Positions 35,618 to 45,711 of a stretch of 64,000 nt of DNA are shown one piece after another. This DNA comes from Bacteroidales bacterium (GTDB lineage Bacteria > Bacteroidota > Bacteroidia > Bacteroidales > UBA12077): NCBI GenBank assembly GCA_030637515.1, contig DAOWGM010000144.1, positions 22,801-86,800 on the forward strand, given 5' to 3'. The notes below the pieces were generated by a model. The model was not told where the DNA came from. It was given only the letters and a program-made list of their open reading frames with translations, and made no database searches. How positions within the stretch are numbered: position 1 is the first letter of the stretch; the number at the start of each line of letters is the position of its first letter. The position numbers were made by a program, and so were the translations under genes.

Positions 35618-38236
35618 ATGAATTCGAAAGAAATCAGAAATAGATTTTTAAGTTTTTTTGCAAGTAAGAATCATGCAATCGTTTCTTCTGCTCCCATGGT
35701 TATAAAAAACGATCCTACCCTTATGTTTACCAATGCGGGCATGAACCAGTTTAAGGATATTTTCCTTGGAAACCACACACCCAAAGATAATCGTGTTGCG
35801 GATACTCAGAAGTGTTTGCGTGTTTCCGGTAAACATAATGACTTAGAAGAAGTTGGTCACGACACGTATCACCATACGATGTTTGAAATGTTGGGGAACT
35901 GGTCATTTGGAGATTATTTTAAGAAAGAAGCAATTGAGTGGGCTTTTGAATTTCTGGTTAAAGAAATGAATGTTGATAAAGAAAGATTATATGCAACTGT
36001 TTTTGAAGGAAGCTCAGATGATAACTTGGATTTGGATACAGAAGCTAAAGAACAATGGAAAAAATATTTGCCAGAAGAGCGTATTTTAAATGGTTCAAAA
36101 AAAGATAATTTTTGGGAAATGGGTGAAACCGGACCGTGTGGTCCTTGTTCTGAAATACATGTTGACTTAAGAAATGATGACGAACGTAATAAAGTTTCTG
36201 GTGCTGAATTAGTAAATAAAGATCATCCTTTAGTTATTGAAATATGGAATTTGGTTTTTATTCAATACAACAGAAAATCTAACGGATCTTTAGAATTACT
36301 TCCAAATAAACATGTTGATACAGGAATGGGATTTGAAAGACTGTGTATGACTCTTCAAGGTAAGAAATCGAATTATGATACAGATGTTTTTCAACCATTA
36401 TTACAAACCATAGCTAAAAACTCAGGCAAGAAATATGGTGAAGATGAACAAGCTGATATTGCTATGCGAGTAATTTCTGATCATTTAAGAGCTATTAGCT
36501 TTTCTATTGCCGATGGTCAGTTACCTTCCAATGTAAAAGCCGGTTATGTTATAAGAAGAATACTTCGACGTGCAGTAAGATACGGATATACCTTTTTAGG
36601 TTTTAATGAACCTTTTATATATAAATTATTGCCTGTTTTATCTGAGGTTCTTGGTGAAGCTTATCCTGAACTTATAAATCAAAAAGAATTAATTGAGAAA
36701 GTTATTTTTGAAGAAGAAACGTCCTTTTTAAGAACCCTCGAAACTGGTATACGCTTACTCGATAAAATTATTAAAACTACTGAAGATGGAGATTATAATG
36801 TTATCTCAGGGAAAATAGCATTTGAACTTTATGACACTTATGGTTTTCCTCTTGACCTTACAGAACTTATTGCCAAAGAACACAACTTGGTAATAAATAA
36901 AAGAGAGTTTGAAGGAGAAATGGAAAACCAAAAAAACAGATCAAGAAGTGCAGCTGGAATTGATACCGAAGACTGGATTGAACTATTAAAAGATGACGTT
37001 GAAGAATTTGTAGGATATGATTATCTGGAGACAGAGGTAAAAATAACAAGGTACAGAAAGGTTAAACAGAAAAATAAAGAGTTTTATCAAATTGTATTTA
37101 ATATTTCTCCTTTTTATGCAGAAAGTGGAGGTCAGGTTGGTGATAAAGGTTATATTGAAGCAAATAATGAAAAAGTTAGCATTCTTAATACCATAAAAGA
37201 GAACAACTTAAGCATTCATATTACCGAAAAGCTCCCGATTGATCCGAAGGCAGACTTTAAAGCAGTTGTGAATAAGAATAAAAGAATTTCAACTGCAAAC
37301 AACCATACTGCAACACATCTTTTACATCATGCATTAAGAAGTATTCTTGGCGAGCATGTAGAACAAAAAGGATCTTTAGTTCATCCAGATTATTTACGTT
37401 TTGACTTTAGTCATTTTCAAAAACTAACAGATGAAGAAATAAGAAATATCGAAATTTCTGCAAATGAAAAAATACGTGAAAATATATCTTTAGATGAGCA
37501 TCGGAATATTCCGATGAAAGCAGCTTCAAATATGGGTGCAATTGCTTTATTTGGCGAAAAATATGGAGATACTGTTCGTGTTGTAAAATTTGATGATTCT
37601 GTTGAGTTATGTGGTGGAACTCATGTTTCAAATACAGGACAGATTGGCTTTTTTAAAATTATGAACGAAAGTTCAATTGCTGCCGGGATTCGCAGAATCG
37701 AAGCTATTTCTGGCGAAAAAGCAGTTGAATATGTATTTAATCAGATGCAGGAATTAAATGAAATAAAAGCTTTGTTTAAAAATCCTAAAAATGTTGTAGA
37801 GAGTGTGAAATTACTTTTTAAAGAAGCAGATGAATTAAATAAGCAAATTGAAGAAATGACCAAAGAGCAGGCTCAGGCTATCAAAAAGCATTTAAAAGAG
37901 CAGGTTCAGGAAATAAATGGAATTAATTTTATTGGATATAAGATTGGAATTAATTCAGCTTCAGCAATAAAAGACATTTCATTTCAACTAAAAGGGGAAA
38001 TTAAAAACTTAGTTTTAGTACTTGGTGCAGAAATTAATGAAAAAGCTAATTTAACAGTTATGATTTCAGAAAATCTCGTAAAGGAAAAAAAATGGAATGC
38101 ATCTAAGATTATTCGCGAAATTTCAAAAGAAATACAAGGTGGCGGAGGCGGACAAGATTTTTATGCTACTGCTGGAGGTAAAAACCCGAAAGGCCTGGAT
38201 GCCGCAATTCAAAAAGTTAAGGAACTGATAAATTAA
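35618..38236 (+). CDS. alaS: Alanyl-tRNA synthetase
   Basis: An 872-residue class II synthetase. The aminoacylation core is N-terminal ([18 protein letters not shown], the [20 protein letters not shown] motif region, [10 protein letters not shown] and [11 protein letters not shown]). The editing domain has its zinc site as [12 protein letters not shown] and CGGTH. A C-terminal DHHA1-like region ends with [14 protein letters not shown]. Length is typical. It is monocistronic, followed by a strong nested terminator. Confidence 0.97.
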   Translation: MNSKEIRNRFLSFFASKNHAIVSSAPMVIKNDPTLMFTNAGMNQFKDIFLGNHTPKDNRVADTQKCLRVSGKHNDLEEVGHDTYHHTMFEMLGNWSFGDYFKKEAIEWAFEFLVKEMNVDKERLYATVFEGSSDDNLDLDTEAKEQWKKYLPEERILNGSKKDNFWEMGETGPCGPCSEIHVDLRNDDERNKVSGAELVNKDHPLVIEIWNLVFIQYNRKSNGSLELLPNKHVDTGMGFERLCMTLQGKKSNYDTDVFQPLLQTIAKNSGKKYGEDEQADIAMRVISDHLRAISFSIADGQLPSNVKAGYVIRRILRRAVRYGYTFLGFNEPFIYKLLPVLSEVLGEAYPELINQKELIEKVIFEEETSFLRTLETGIRLLDKIIKTTEDGDYNVISGKIAFELYDTYGFPLDLTELIAKEHNLVINKREFEGEMENQKNRSRSAAGIDTEDWIELLKDDVEEFVGYDYLETEVKITRYRKVKQKNKEFYQIVFNISPFYAESGGQVGDKGYIEANNEKVSILNTIKENNLSIHITEKLPIDPKADFKAVVNKNKRISTANNHTATHLLHHALRSILGEHVEQKGSLVHPDYLRFDFSHFQKLTDEEIRNIEISANEKIRENISLDEHRNIPMKAASNMGAIALFGEKYGDTVRVVKFDDSVELCGGTHVSNTGQIGFFKIMNESSIAAGIRRIEAISGEKAVEYVFNQMQELNEIKALFKNPKNVVESVKLLFKEADELNKQIEEMTKEQAQAIKKHLKEQVQEINGINFIGYKIGINSASAIKDISFQLKGEIKNLVLVLGAEINEKANLTVMISENLVKEKKWNASKIIREISKEIQGGGGGQDFYATAGGKNPKGLDAAIQKVKELIN

Positions 38237-38253
38237 CGAAACTATAATAAAAT

Positions 38254-38321
38254 AAAAGGAGTTGTCATGTAAGCCTGAATGCCATCAGGCAGGTTTGTCG
38301 AAACATGACAACTCCTTTTTT
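38254..38321 (+). terminator. alaS terminator with a second palindrome in its loop
   Basis: Perfect 17-base outer arms (38254-38270 and 38303-38319) end in a T run. The 32-base interior holds an independent 6-base stem, GCCTGA (38273-38278) with TCAGGC (38285-38290). The inner part looks like a short repeat placed inside the terminator loop. Very stable in either direction. Confidence 0.85.
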
Positions 38322-38673
38322 CTTATATCACACTACGACAAGCTAAAAGTGACAAACAAAGGTTTTAATTTAAAATATTGTTAAATTACGTAGACGGAAT
38401 CTGTAATGTTAAAATCAAATACTCAAATAACTCTCACTTTTAATCGATATTAAAACCAAAATTCGATTTCATATAATTTCTGACCTATATCATAGTTAAG
38501 TTTATATAATACTTAACCTTTTTTCATGAAAATAAGTTTAGTTTTTTTCGACCGACTAATTCATCAGCTAAATATTGCTTACTGTCTTTAAACCAGACTT
38601 TGACTTACTTACTATGCTAAACCTTATAAACCACGCGAGTTTCTGATAGTTTATGATAGAAGAAATAAAATTG
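38322..38673. other. Gene-free AT-rich stretch between alaS and the acyl-CoA ligase gene
   Basis: About 350 bases with no open frame of coding character, no tRNA-like cloverleaf and no repeat that I could recognise. Only the candidate promoter at its right end can be named. Confidence 0.6.
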
Positions 38674-38681
38674 TATATTTG
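38674..38681 (+). promoter_or_regulatory. Candidate -7 box for the acyl-CoA ligase gene
   Basis: TATATTTG, an exact TAnnTTTG match, 28 bases before the ATG. The -33 region reads TTATG, so that half is weak. Confidence 0.45.
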
Positions 38682-38709
38682 GTAACTAAACTCTTAAAAT
38701 TTTTAGACC

Positions 38710-40491
38710 ATGAACATTACAAGAACTTTTGATTTACTGGACAGATACAAAGAATTATATGATATCGAAGACGCCCTTGCTGGAAAAGAAGATGGCAAAT
38801 GGGTAAAATACAGTTCTGCAGATTATATCAATTTTTCGAATTTGGTAAGCTACGGTCTTTTAGCATTAGGCTTTAAAAAAGGAGATAAAATTGCTACAAT
38901 TTCCAATAACCGACCTGAATGGAATTTTGTTGATCTGGGAATGGCACAAATTGGCGTAATTCATGTACCAATTTATCCAACAATTAGTGAAGAAGAATAC
39001 GAATACATATTTAAACACTCTGAAGCAAAAGCAGTAATTGTATCAAGTAAAACACTGTGGAATAAAATAAGTTCTGTTATTAAAAATGTTGATTCAATAG
39101 AATCAGTTTATTCCTTTGACGATATTGAAGGATTAAAATCATGGAATACCATTATTGAAGAAGGGAAAAAGAACGAAGAAAAATTTAAATCCGAGGTATT
39201 AAAAATTAAAGCCAACATTAAAAAAGATGAAATGGCTACTTTAATTTATACTTCTGGAACAACAGGTTTCCCAAAAGGGGTTATGCTTTCTCATAATAAT
39301 CTGGTTTCAAATATTATTAGCACAACCAAAGCACATAGTTTAGGTATTGGACATAGGGCATTAAGTTTTTTACCCTTATGTCATGTATTAGAACGTATGC
39401 TAAATTATCATTTGCAATACAAAGGAATGAGTATATACTATGCCGAAAGCCTTGGGACAATTACAACTGATATTAAAGAAGTAAAACCTCATATGTTTGG
39501 TACAGTTCCTCGTTTATTAGAGAAAGTGTATGATGGAATAATTGGAAAAGGACGAAATCTTTCTTTCATTAAAAAACAAATCTTTTTCTGGGCAGTAAAT
39601 CTTGGATTAAGATATCGTGTAAATAATAAGCATCGATATTTTTATAATTTCAAACTTAAAATAGCACGAAAGCTGATTTTTAGTAAATGGCAAGAAGCAT
39701 TGGGTGGTGAAGATCTTTTAATCGTTTGTGGTGGTGCAGCTTTACAAGAGCGATTAGCAAAAATATTTATGGCTGTCGGATTTACGGTATTAGAAGGTTA
39801 TGGTCTAACAGAGACTTCTCCTGTAATTGCAGTAAATACTAAAACACCGAAGGCTATCAGATTTGGAACGGTTGGACCAATACTTGAAAATATTGAGGTT
39901 AAAATTGCTGATGATGGCGAAATATTATCCAAAGGCCCAAATTTAATGTTGGGCTATTATAAAGCTCCGGAACTTACCAAAGAAGTAATTGATGAAGAAG
40001 GTTGGTTCCATACTGGCGATATTGGGAATGTTGACAAAGATGGATTTTTAAAAATCACTGACCGCAAAAAAGAAATGTTTAAATCTTCTAGTGGAAAATA
40101 TATAGCTCCACAAGTTATCGAAAACAAATTTAAAGAATCATTTTTTATTGAGCAGCTAATGGTTATAGGAGAAAATGAAAAATTTGCGAGCGCTTTATTA
40201 TCTCCAAATTTCACATTTTTACATGATTGGTGTTCCAGACATAAAATTCAATATCGTGATAATAAAACTTTAGTTAAAACTTCTGCTGTTATAGCTCGTT
40301 ACCAAAAAGAAGTAAATAAATATAATGCAACACTTGGCGATCACGAAAAAATTAAACGATTCAGACTTGTTTGTGAAGAATGGAGTGCACAATCCGGAGA
40401 ACTGTCCCCTACCCAAAAGCTAAAACGAAATTTTGTTTATGAAAAATACAAGCAAATAATTGCTGAAATATACCAGTTCGATAAGAAATAA
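38710..40491 (+). CDS. AMP-forming long-chain acyl-CoA ligase
   Basis: A 593-residue ANL-superfamily enzyme that activates a fatty acid to acyl-AMP, then acyl-CoA. Signature motifs: LIYTSGTTGFPKGVMLSH (nucleotide loop, about 180-197), YGLTETSPVI (about 366-375), GWFHTGDIGNVDKDGFLKI and TDRKKEMFKSSSGKYIAPQ (hinge and C-domain). It belongs to the FAA1/LC-FACS-type group. It stands alone between terminators. Confidence 0.92.
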   Translation: MNITRTFDLLDRYKELYDIEDALAGKEDGKWVKYSSADYINFSNLVSYGLLALGFKKGDKIATISNNRPEWNFVDLGMAQIGVIHVPIYPTISEEEYEYIFKHSEAKAVIVSSKTLWNKISSVIKNVDSIESVYSFDDIEGLKSWNTIIEEGKKNEEKFKSEVLKIKANIKKDEMATLIYTSGTTGFPKGVMLSHNNLVSNIISTTKAHSLGIGHRALSFLPLCHVLERMLNYHLQYKGMSIYYAESLGTITTDIKEVKPHMFGTVPRLLEKVYDGIIGKGRNLSFIKKQIFFWAVNLGLRYRVNNKHRYFYNFKLKIARKLIFSKWQEALGGEDLLIVCGGAALQERLAKIFMAVGFTVLEGYGLTETSPVIAVNTKTPKAIRFGTVGPILENIEVKIADDGEILSKGPNLMLGYYKAPELTKEVIDEEGWFHTGDIGNVDKDGFLKITDRKKEMFKSSSGKYIAPQVIENKFKESFFIEQLMVIGENEKFASALLSPNFTFLHDWCSRHKIQYRDNKTLVKTSAVIARYQKEVNKYNATLGDHEKIKRFRLVCEEWSAQSGELSPTQKLKRNFVYEKYKQIIAEIYQFDKK

Positions 40492-40504
40492 AAAAACAAC
40501 ACTA

Positions 40505-40537
40505 AAAAATGCTCCTTTTACTAAGGAGTATTTTTTT
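40505..40537 (+). terminator. Bidirectional terminator after the acyl-CoA ligase gene
   Basis: Arms 40505-40517 and 40523-40535 pair with a single G-T wobble around a 5-base loop. An A run precedes and a T run follows, so it works on both strands, for the ligase and the convergent symporter gene. Confidence 0.8.
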
Positions 40538-40538
40538 A

Positions 40539-41990
40539 TTAATCTAAATTCTTTTCTCTAAAAATAAATAATCCTGTAAAAGTTATCAATCCATTTAAGA
40601 TTAATAATTCAAAGCCAAATTTATAGCCTCCTAAAATTGATCCTGAATAATAATTTAAAATATAGCAGATTACCGGTGAAACTATTGCAATTATCGGTAC
40701 TAATTTATCTTTTGTTTTAAATTTGGTTAATAAGCCAAAAGCATACATACCTAATAATGGTCCATATGTGTAACCCGCTACTCTGAATATAGCACTTATT
40801 ACACTTTCATTATTTATTGAGTTGAATATTAATATTACAACAACCAGGGTTGCAGAAACACCAATGTGGACTTTCTTACGAATTGTTTTAAGTTCTTTTT
40901 CGGTTTTATTCTGCGGATTTAAAATATCAACAGTAAATGAAGTTGTTAAAGCAGTAAGTGCTGAATCGGCACTACTATATGCAGCAGCAACTAATCCAAT
41001 TATAAAAAATATAGCAACAGCCGGATTTAAATAACCTTGAGTAGCAATAAGAGGAAATAAATCATCTGTCCTATCGGGAATAGCTATTCCATTCTTTTGT
41101 GCAAATACTACCAATAAAACACCTAAAGACATAAACATGAGATTTACAGGAACTAATGCAAAACTCATCCAATACATGTTCTTTTTTGCTTCCTTAATAT
41201 TTTTACAGCTCAGGTTTTTTTGCATCATATCCTGATCCATTCCGGTCATTACTATTGCTATAAAAGCTCCTGCAAAAAATTGCTTGAAAAAATAATTTGC
41301 TCCTTTAAAATCATCAAAATAAAAAATCTTAGAATGACTACTTTCAGTAATCGTATTTATCATTCCTTTAAAATCAAGATTAAGCTGTTTACTTATTAAA
41401 ACTATTGTGACAGCAACAGCAACCAACATAAAAACGGTTTGCAAAGTATCGGTCCAGATAATTGTTTTTATACCTCCTTTAAAAGTATAAAGCCAAATCA
41501 ATAGAATTGTAATTACAACTGTTATCCAGAATGGAATATTTAAACTATTAAAAACTGTAATCTGTAAAACATTTGCCACAAGGAATAAACGGAATGATGC
41601 ACCAATAATTCTTGAAAGTAAGAAGAACGATGATCCGGTTTTGTATGAATATTTTCCAAATCGTTGTCCGAAATAAGTATATATTGAGGTTAAATTTAAA
41701 CGGTAATACAACGGCATTAGAACATTTGCAATAATTGCATATCCTACTAAATAACCTAACACCATTTGCATGTATGAAAAGTTACTGTCGACAACCCAAC
41801 CCGGAACAGAAATAAATGTAACGCCAGAAAGCGATGCACTTATCATTCCAAATGCAACAATATACCAAGGCGACTTCCTATTACCTAAGAAAAAAGCATC
41901 ATTGTCTGCATTTCTACTTGTGAAATACGAAATTGAAATAAGTATTAGAAAGTATATTACAATAATGAAAATTACCAGATATGGTGACAT
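40539..41990 (-). CDS. Sodium:solute symporter (SSS family)
   Basis: A 483-residue membrane protein with about 13 hydrophobic helices, opening with a short hydrophobic helix then YFTSRNADNDAFFLGNRKSPW, and carrying the SSS hallmark stretch ASLSGVTFISVPGW and GGIKTIIWTDTLQTV. It couples uptake of a small solute to sodium; the substrate cannot be inferred. A later segment, GLVAAAYSSADSALTALTTSF, matches the family sodium-site region. Confidence 0.9.
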   Translation of the reverse strand: MSPYLVIFIIVIYFLILISISYFTSRNADNDAFFLGNRKSPWYIVAFGMISASLSGVTFISVPGWVVDSNFSYMQMVLGYLVGYAIIANVLMPLYYRLNLTSIYTYFGQRFGKYSYKTGSSFFLLSRIIGASFRLFLVANVLQITVFNSLNIPFWITVVITILLIWLYTFKGGIKTIIWTDTLQTVFMLVAVAVTIVLISKQLNLDFKGMINTITESSHSKIFYFDDFKGANYFFKQFFAGAFIAIVMTGMDQDMMQKNLSCKNIKEAKKNMYWMSFALVPVNLMFMSLGVLLVVFAQKNGIAIPDRTDDLFPLIATQGYLNPAVAIFFIIGLVAAAYSSADSALTALTTSFTVDILNPQNKTEKELKTIRKKVHIGVSATLVVVILIFNSINNESVISAIFRVAGYTYGPLLGMYAFGLLTKFKTKDKLVPIIAIVSPVICYILNYYSGSILGGYKFGFELLILNGLITFTGLFIFREKNLD

Positions 41991-42049
41991 GCCTTTTTAA
42001 ATTATATTCGATTAATTGCAAGGATAATAAAAACAATTATAACAAAAAA

Positions 42050-42080
42050 TTGCTAATCGCTCTATTTGATATTATTTTTG
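42050..42080 (+). promoter_or_regulatory. Promoter candidate for recR
   Basis: TTG at 42050-42052, a 20-base spacer, then TATTTTTG at 42073-42080, matching the Bacteroidota consensus in both sequence and spacing. The recR ATG is 28 bases downstream. Confidence 0.65.
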
Positions 42081-42108
42081 AGCATAATATAAATATGATA
42101 TTTTTAAG

Positions 42109-42729
42109 ATGAACATTCAGAATTTTACATCGAAATTATTGGAAAGTGCAGTTGATGAATTTTCAAAATTACCGGGTATTGGCAAAAAAACAGCCCTTCG
42201 TTTAGTACTTCATTTATTAAATCAGAATAAAGAAGATGTAACACATTTTGGTGAAACAATAATAAAATTAAGGAACGAAATTAAACATTGCAAAAGCTGC
42301 AATACTATCTCGGACACAGACACTTGTAACATATGTAGTGATTATTCACGAGATGATTCTTTAGTTTGTGTTGTGGAAAATGCCAGAGATGTTATGTCAG
42401 TTGAAAACACACACCAGTTTAATGGCATTTATCATGTCTTAGGAGGTATTATTTCTCCAATGGATGGCATAGGTCCTAATGATTTAAACATTACCAATCT
42501 TCAGAAAAAAATAGAAGATGGAAAAGTTAAGGAGCTTATTCTTGCGCTTAGTACAACAATGGAAGGTGATACGACTAACTTTTATCTGTTTAAGAAATTT
42601 AGAAATTATGATGTGAAAATTACAACTATTGCACGAGGTGTTGCTATTGGTGATGAACTTGAATATGCCGATGAAATAACTCTTGGAAGATCGATAGTTA
42701 ACAGAACTTTATTTGAATCTTCTATTTAA
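42109..42729 (+). CDS. recR: Recombination protein RecR
   Basis: A 206-residue protein of the RecFOR pathway, which loads RecA at gaps. A helix-hairpin-helix ([15 protein letters not shown], about 18-32), a C4 zinc motif (C-K-S-C and C-N-I-C, about 60-77) and a Toprim domain ([12 protein letters not shown] to about 170) are in the expected order. Length and layout are normal. Confidence 0.95.
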   Translation: MNIQNFTSKLLESAVDEFSKLPGIGKKTALRLVLHLLNQNKEDVTHFGETIIKLRNEIKHCKSCNTISDTDTCNICSDYSRDDSLVCVVENARDVMSVENTHQFNGIYHVLGGIISPMDGIGPNDLNITNLQKKIEDGKVKELILALSTTMEGDTTNFYLFKKFRNYDVKITTIARGVAIGDELEYADEITLGRSIVNRTLFESSI

Positions 42730-42796
42730 GCTTACAAAATTGAAAAATATTTCTTATTTTTAACCAAATAAAGCACCTGTTGTAAAAGAAAACAAA

Positions 42797-43531
42797 ATGA
42801 AACACCTCCTTTTCATATTTTCATTCCTAATTATTAGTTCATTAACATATTCCCAAGCTGATGTAAAATCATTGGTTAAAATGGGAAACGATCTTATTAC
42901 TCTTAATAATTACGAAGAAGCACTTGAAAAATTTAATGAAGCCCTTGATTATCTTCCATCATATGCTCCGGCATTGGATGGTAAAGCAAATTTATTGATA
43001 TTAATGGAGGAGTATAAAGATGCGGGCAAACTTATTGAAGATGCTATTAAGAAAAACTCTGATTACCCTCAATTCTATTTAACCAGAGGAATAGTTCGCA
43101 TTCGTAAAGGAAAATACAAAGATGCTATTGAAGATTTAAATCGCGCAATTGACCTTGCTCAGGGAATAACTGATAAAAAATTTGAAAATAAAATATATGT
43201 TAATAGAGGAGCTGCTTATCAAAAGCTAATGTCTTATGATGCAGCGTTGAATGATTATTCAAAAGCAATCCAACTTGACGACAGTAACCCGAATGTGTTT
43301 GTTTATAGAGGATATCTTTATTATCAAACAGAAGAATATGAAAATGCACTTACAGATTTTAATACAGTAATTGAAATTGATCCAGAAAACCCTTTTGCTT
43401 ATTATAATCTTGGAATGATTTATTTAAAGTTAAATAATGAGGATAAAGCCTGTGATAATTTTCATAAGGGTTGTGAATTTGGAAATACAAATGCTTGCAA
43501 GATGGTTGTTAGCAGATGCCTTGACTATTAA
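42797..43531 (+). CDS. Secreted TPR-repeat protein
   Basis: A 244-residue protein with a signal peptide (residues 1-20, ending T-Y-S-Q-A) followed by about six tetratricopeptide repeats (for instance YEEALEKFNEALDYLPSYAP, FYLTRGIVRIRKGKYKDAI, NPFAYYNLGMIYLKLNNED). It ends with the cysteine-rich A-C-D-N-F-H-K-G-C stretch, as in Sel1/TPR relatives. It is probably a periplasmic scaffold; its partner is unknown. Confidence 0.82.
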   Translation: MKHLLFIFSFLIISSLTYSQADVKSLVKMGNDLITLNNYEEALEKFNEALDYLPSYAPALDGKANLLILMEEYKDAGKLIEDAIKKNSDYPQFYLTRGIVRIRKGKYKDAIEDLNRAIDLAQGITDKKFENKIYVNRGAAYQKLMSYDAALNDYSKAIQLDDSNPNVFVYRGYLYYQTEEYENALTDFNTVIEIDPENPFAYYNLGMIYLKLNNEDKACDNFHKGCEFGNTNACKMVVSRCLDY

Positions 43532-43552
43532 AAAACTTCTTAACAAAATATA

Positions 43553-43600
43553 AAAAGAGAGAACTCATCCCGTATAGCTATCGGGAGAGTTCTCTCTTTT
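43553..43600. terminator. Bidirectional terminator with an inner palindrome
   Basis: Perfect 14-base outer arms (43553-43566 and 43587-43600) flank a 20-base interior that itself holds TCCCG/CGGGA (43568-43572 and 43582-43586) around ATAGCTAT. It lies between the convergent TPR and barrel genes, with A and T runs on the two sides. Confidence 0.8.
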
Positions 43601-43622
43601 ATTAAAATCAATTTTTAAGTGC

Positions 43623-44870
43623 TTAGAACTTATAACGAGCAGAAAATATCATTCTGCTATTTATTGTAGGTGTATCAGTATCAGTGAAAGAATATTCTGC
43701 ATTAGCTGTATCAATATCTCCATATTGAGCACCAGTTACCATGTATTCAATTCCAAAATCAACCTTTCCAGATTTAACAATTACTCTTGGCGAAACTCTG
43801 AGAATTGATTGAATATTTTCGCCTCTTGTATAAGTTTGTGTTGCAGTAGTTAAAGAATAATAATCTCCACTTGCTCCCAGATTAGATGAATATCCAGCAA
43901 AAACAGCTATTTCCATAAAATCAAGATCAAATGCTATATCAGACCATACCGACATTGTATTAATATTGGTATAACTATAATCGTCAACATGTCCTGGACC
44001 TGTTGTAGGTTCAGCTGCTCCATAACCACCAATCATAACAAAATGCGTAAGATTTTGTCCGTAAATACCTTCGAACTTTATGGTAACTGGTTTGAACGTT
44101 AATTTTGTATTTGCAGCAACATTAAAACTTCCAATAGTTTCGTTTGTTTTAACTCCATCATTCGTTACTAACCTTGGTGTAAGAAACTTATATCCGGCAG
44201 TAAAAGAGCTAAATACATTGTCAGTTTTTAGTTTGAACTGAAATTGCGTATCAGGCAATCCTGAATTTCTTTGCGCATCACCAGGTCCTGTACTTTTATG
44301 ATAACCATGAATAAGCATTGCTCCCATTAAGGAAATAGAACTACCAAGCTTAACTGTATATCTTGCTTGTGGTGCACGATTTAATACATGGAATGGAACT
44401 CCTGCTCCCATAGAAACAGTTGCTGGAAAACATTCAGGAACAAACATTGGATGCCAAGAATGTCCTAAAAGCAGACCTACATTTTCCCATTCTAAATTTA
44501 AATATCCATGACGTAATCTGAGCATTCTTGAATCTGCCTGTGAAACACCAAGAAAATCTCCTTCAAGAACTCCTGTTGTTTTAGCTCCAAAAGCATTAGG
44601 TCCTGTTGCAACTATTTTCGGACGTGCTTGCAATCCAAGCATATTCAGCTGAAAATTTTGATTTAGATCATTATTATTTATATCAAGGTTTTCGCGTAAA
44701 GGATATAAATAAACCTCGCCATCGCGTGTATCTGCAGATTCATACGTATCAAAAAACATTTCATATCTTACATAACCGCTAAGTGTTAGACTTGTTTCTT
44801 GTTCAGTTTCCTGAGATAATAAAATACCTGGCAAAAATAATACTGTTACGAATAGTAGTAATTTCTTCAT
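43623..44870 (-). CDS. Outer-membrane beta-barrel protein of unknown function
   Basis: A 415-residue protein with a signal peptide (residues 1-19, ending L-L-S-Q) and alternating hydrophobic strands throughout, ending in the aromatic ARYKF typical of outer-membrane barrels. A central stretch, HSWHPMFVPECFPATVS, is conserved in relatives I recall from Bacteroidales, though no function is known. It is porin-like in overall layout. It lies alone between a terminator and the receiver gene. Confidence 0.65.
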   Translation of the reverse strand: MKKLLLFVTVLFLPGILLSQETEQETSLTLSGYVRYEMFFDTYESADTRDGEVYLYPLRENLDINNNDLNQNFQLNMLGLQARPKIVATGPNAFGAKTTGVLEGDFLGVSQADSRMLRLRHGYLNLEWENVGLLLGHSWHPMFVPECFPATVSMGAGVPFHVLNRAPQARYTVKLGSSISLMGAMLIHGYHKSTGPGDAQRNSGLPDTQFQFKLKTDNVFSSFTAGYKFLTPRLVTNDGVKTNETIGSFNVAANTKLTFKPVTIKFEGIYGQNLTHFVMIGGYGAAEPTTGPGHVDDYSYTNINTMSVWSDIAFDLDFMEIAVFAGYSSNLGASGDYYSLTTATQTYTRGENIQSILRVSPRVIVKSGKVDFGIEYMVTGAQYGDIDTANAEYSFTDTDTPTINSRMIFSARYKF

Positions 44871-45014
44871 AGTTTTTGTTTATTAATTGTCTGTTTAATT
44901 CAAAAATTTATTATACAAATAAAAGAATTTCAAATTAAAAATAAAAAAAGGGATTATTTAAATACCTAATAATCATGTTGTATTTCGTTTACAATATTAT
45001 TTAAATCAGATACT

Positions 45015-45398
45015 CTAAGTCATTGCTAATTTAACTTTATTTTTTACATCCTGAATAATAATAGGTTTGGTAATATAATCAAAAGCACCACAATCTAAGG
45101 CACTTTTAATACTCCAAGAATCAGTTTTAGCTGAAATAATTATAACATTTACATAAGTAAGTTTTTCATTTGCTCTTATTTTTTCCAATACCTGGAACCC
45201 ATCCATTCCTGGCATCATAATATCAAGCAAAACAACCTTATATTTGTCTTTAAGTAGGAAATCTACAACTTTACTTGAATCATTTGTTATTTCTGTTTCA
45301 TAACCCTCATCATGCAGAATTGTTTGAAGCAGCAACAAATGTGTTGATATATCATCAACAATCAAAATTTTCCCATTAGTAGCCAATTCGTTTTTCAT
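45015..45398 (-). CDS. Stand-alone receiver-domain response regulator (CheY-like)
   Basis: 127 residues, a single receiver domain with no output domain. The phosphorylation set is intact: Asp15 and Asp16 (LIVDD), Asp59 (VVLLDIMMPGMDG), Ser89 (IISA) and Lys111 (ITKPI). It should accept phosphate from a histidine kinase and act by protein contact. No kinase is encoded nearby, so its partner is elsewhere. Confidence 0.93.
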   Translation of the reverse strand: MKNELATNGKILIVDDISTHLLLLQTILHDEGYETEITNDSSKVVDFLLKDKYKVVLLDIMMPGMDGFQVLEKIRANEKLTYVNVIIISAKTDSWSIKSALDCGAFDYITKPIIIQDVKNKVKLAMT

Positions 45399-45697
45399 AT
45401 TTCAAGAGATATTTTTCACTACGTAATTTAACCATTTTTTAAAAAAATTACTAACCATTTTAGAAATATTTTCGATCGGCTACATTAAATCAACAATTTA
45501 AATATAAAGTATTCAATAAGTATATTTTCTCAAGAAATTATTTATCAGAAACAAACGATTATTTACTCTTCAATCTCAGTTATTATCAAATGTGTGTAAT
45601 TAATGTATTTAATAACAGGTTTTATTTTTTGTATATCTGATCTTGTTTTCGCAAATTCGCATCAGCTTCGTACAAGCAATTAATTTTAAATTAAACT
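45399..45697. other. Gene-free region between the receiver and aminotransferase genes
   Basis: About 300 AT-rich bases between divergent genes. A TAACCATTTT word occurs twice close together (about 45,430 and 45,453), but I see no open frame of coding character, no RNA gene and no clear promoter of the TAnnTTTG type. Confidence 0.5.
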
Positions 45698-45702
45698 GGA
45701 GG
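45698..45702 (+). promoter_or_regulatory. Shine-Dalgarno sequence of the aminotransferase gene
   Basis: GGAGG ending 9 bases before the ATG at 45712. This is uncommon here, where most genes have A-rich leaders, and it decides the start: the frame is open to 45643 but that start has no such site. Confidence 0.75.
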
Positions 45703-45711
45703 ATAATAACT

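Noticed and set aside
38322..38709. Possible tRNA or small RNA gene in the long gap
   Set aside because: No cloverleaf, conserved T-loop or stable hairpin beyond the alaS terminator could be found by eye.
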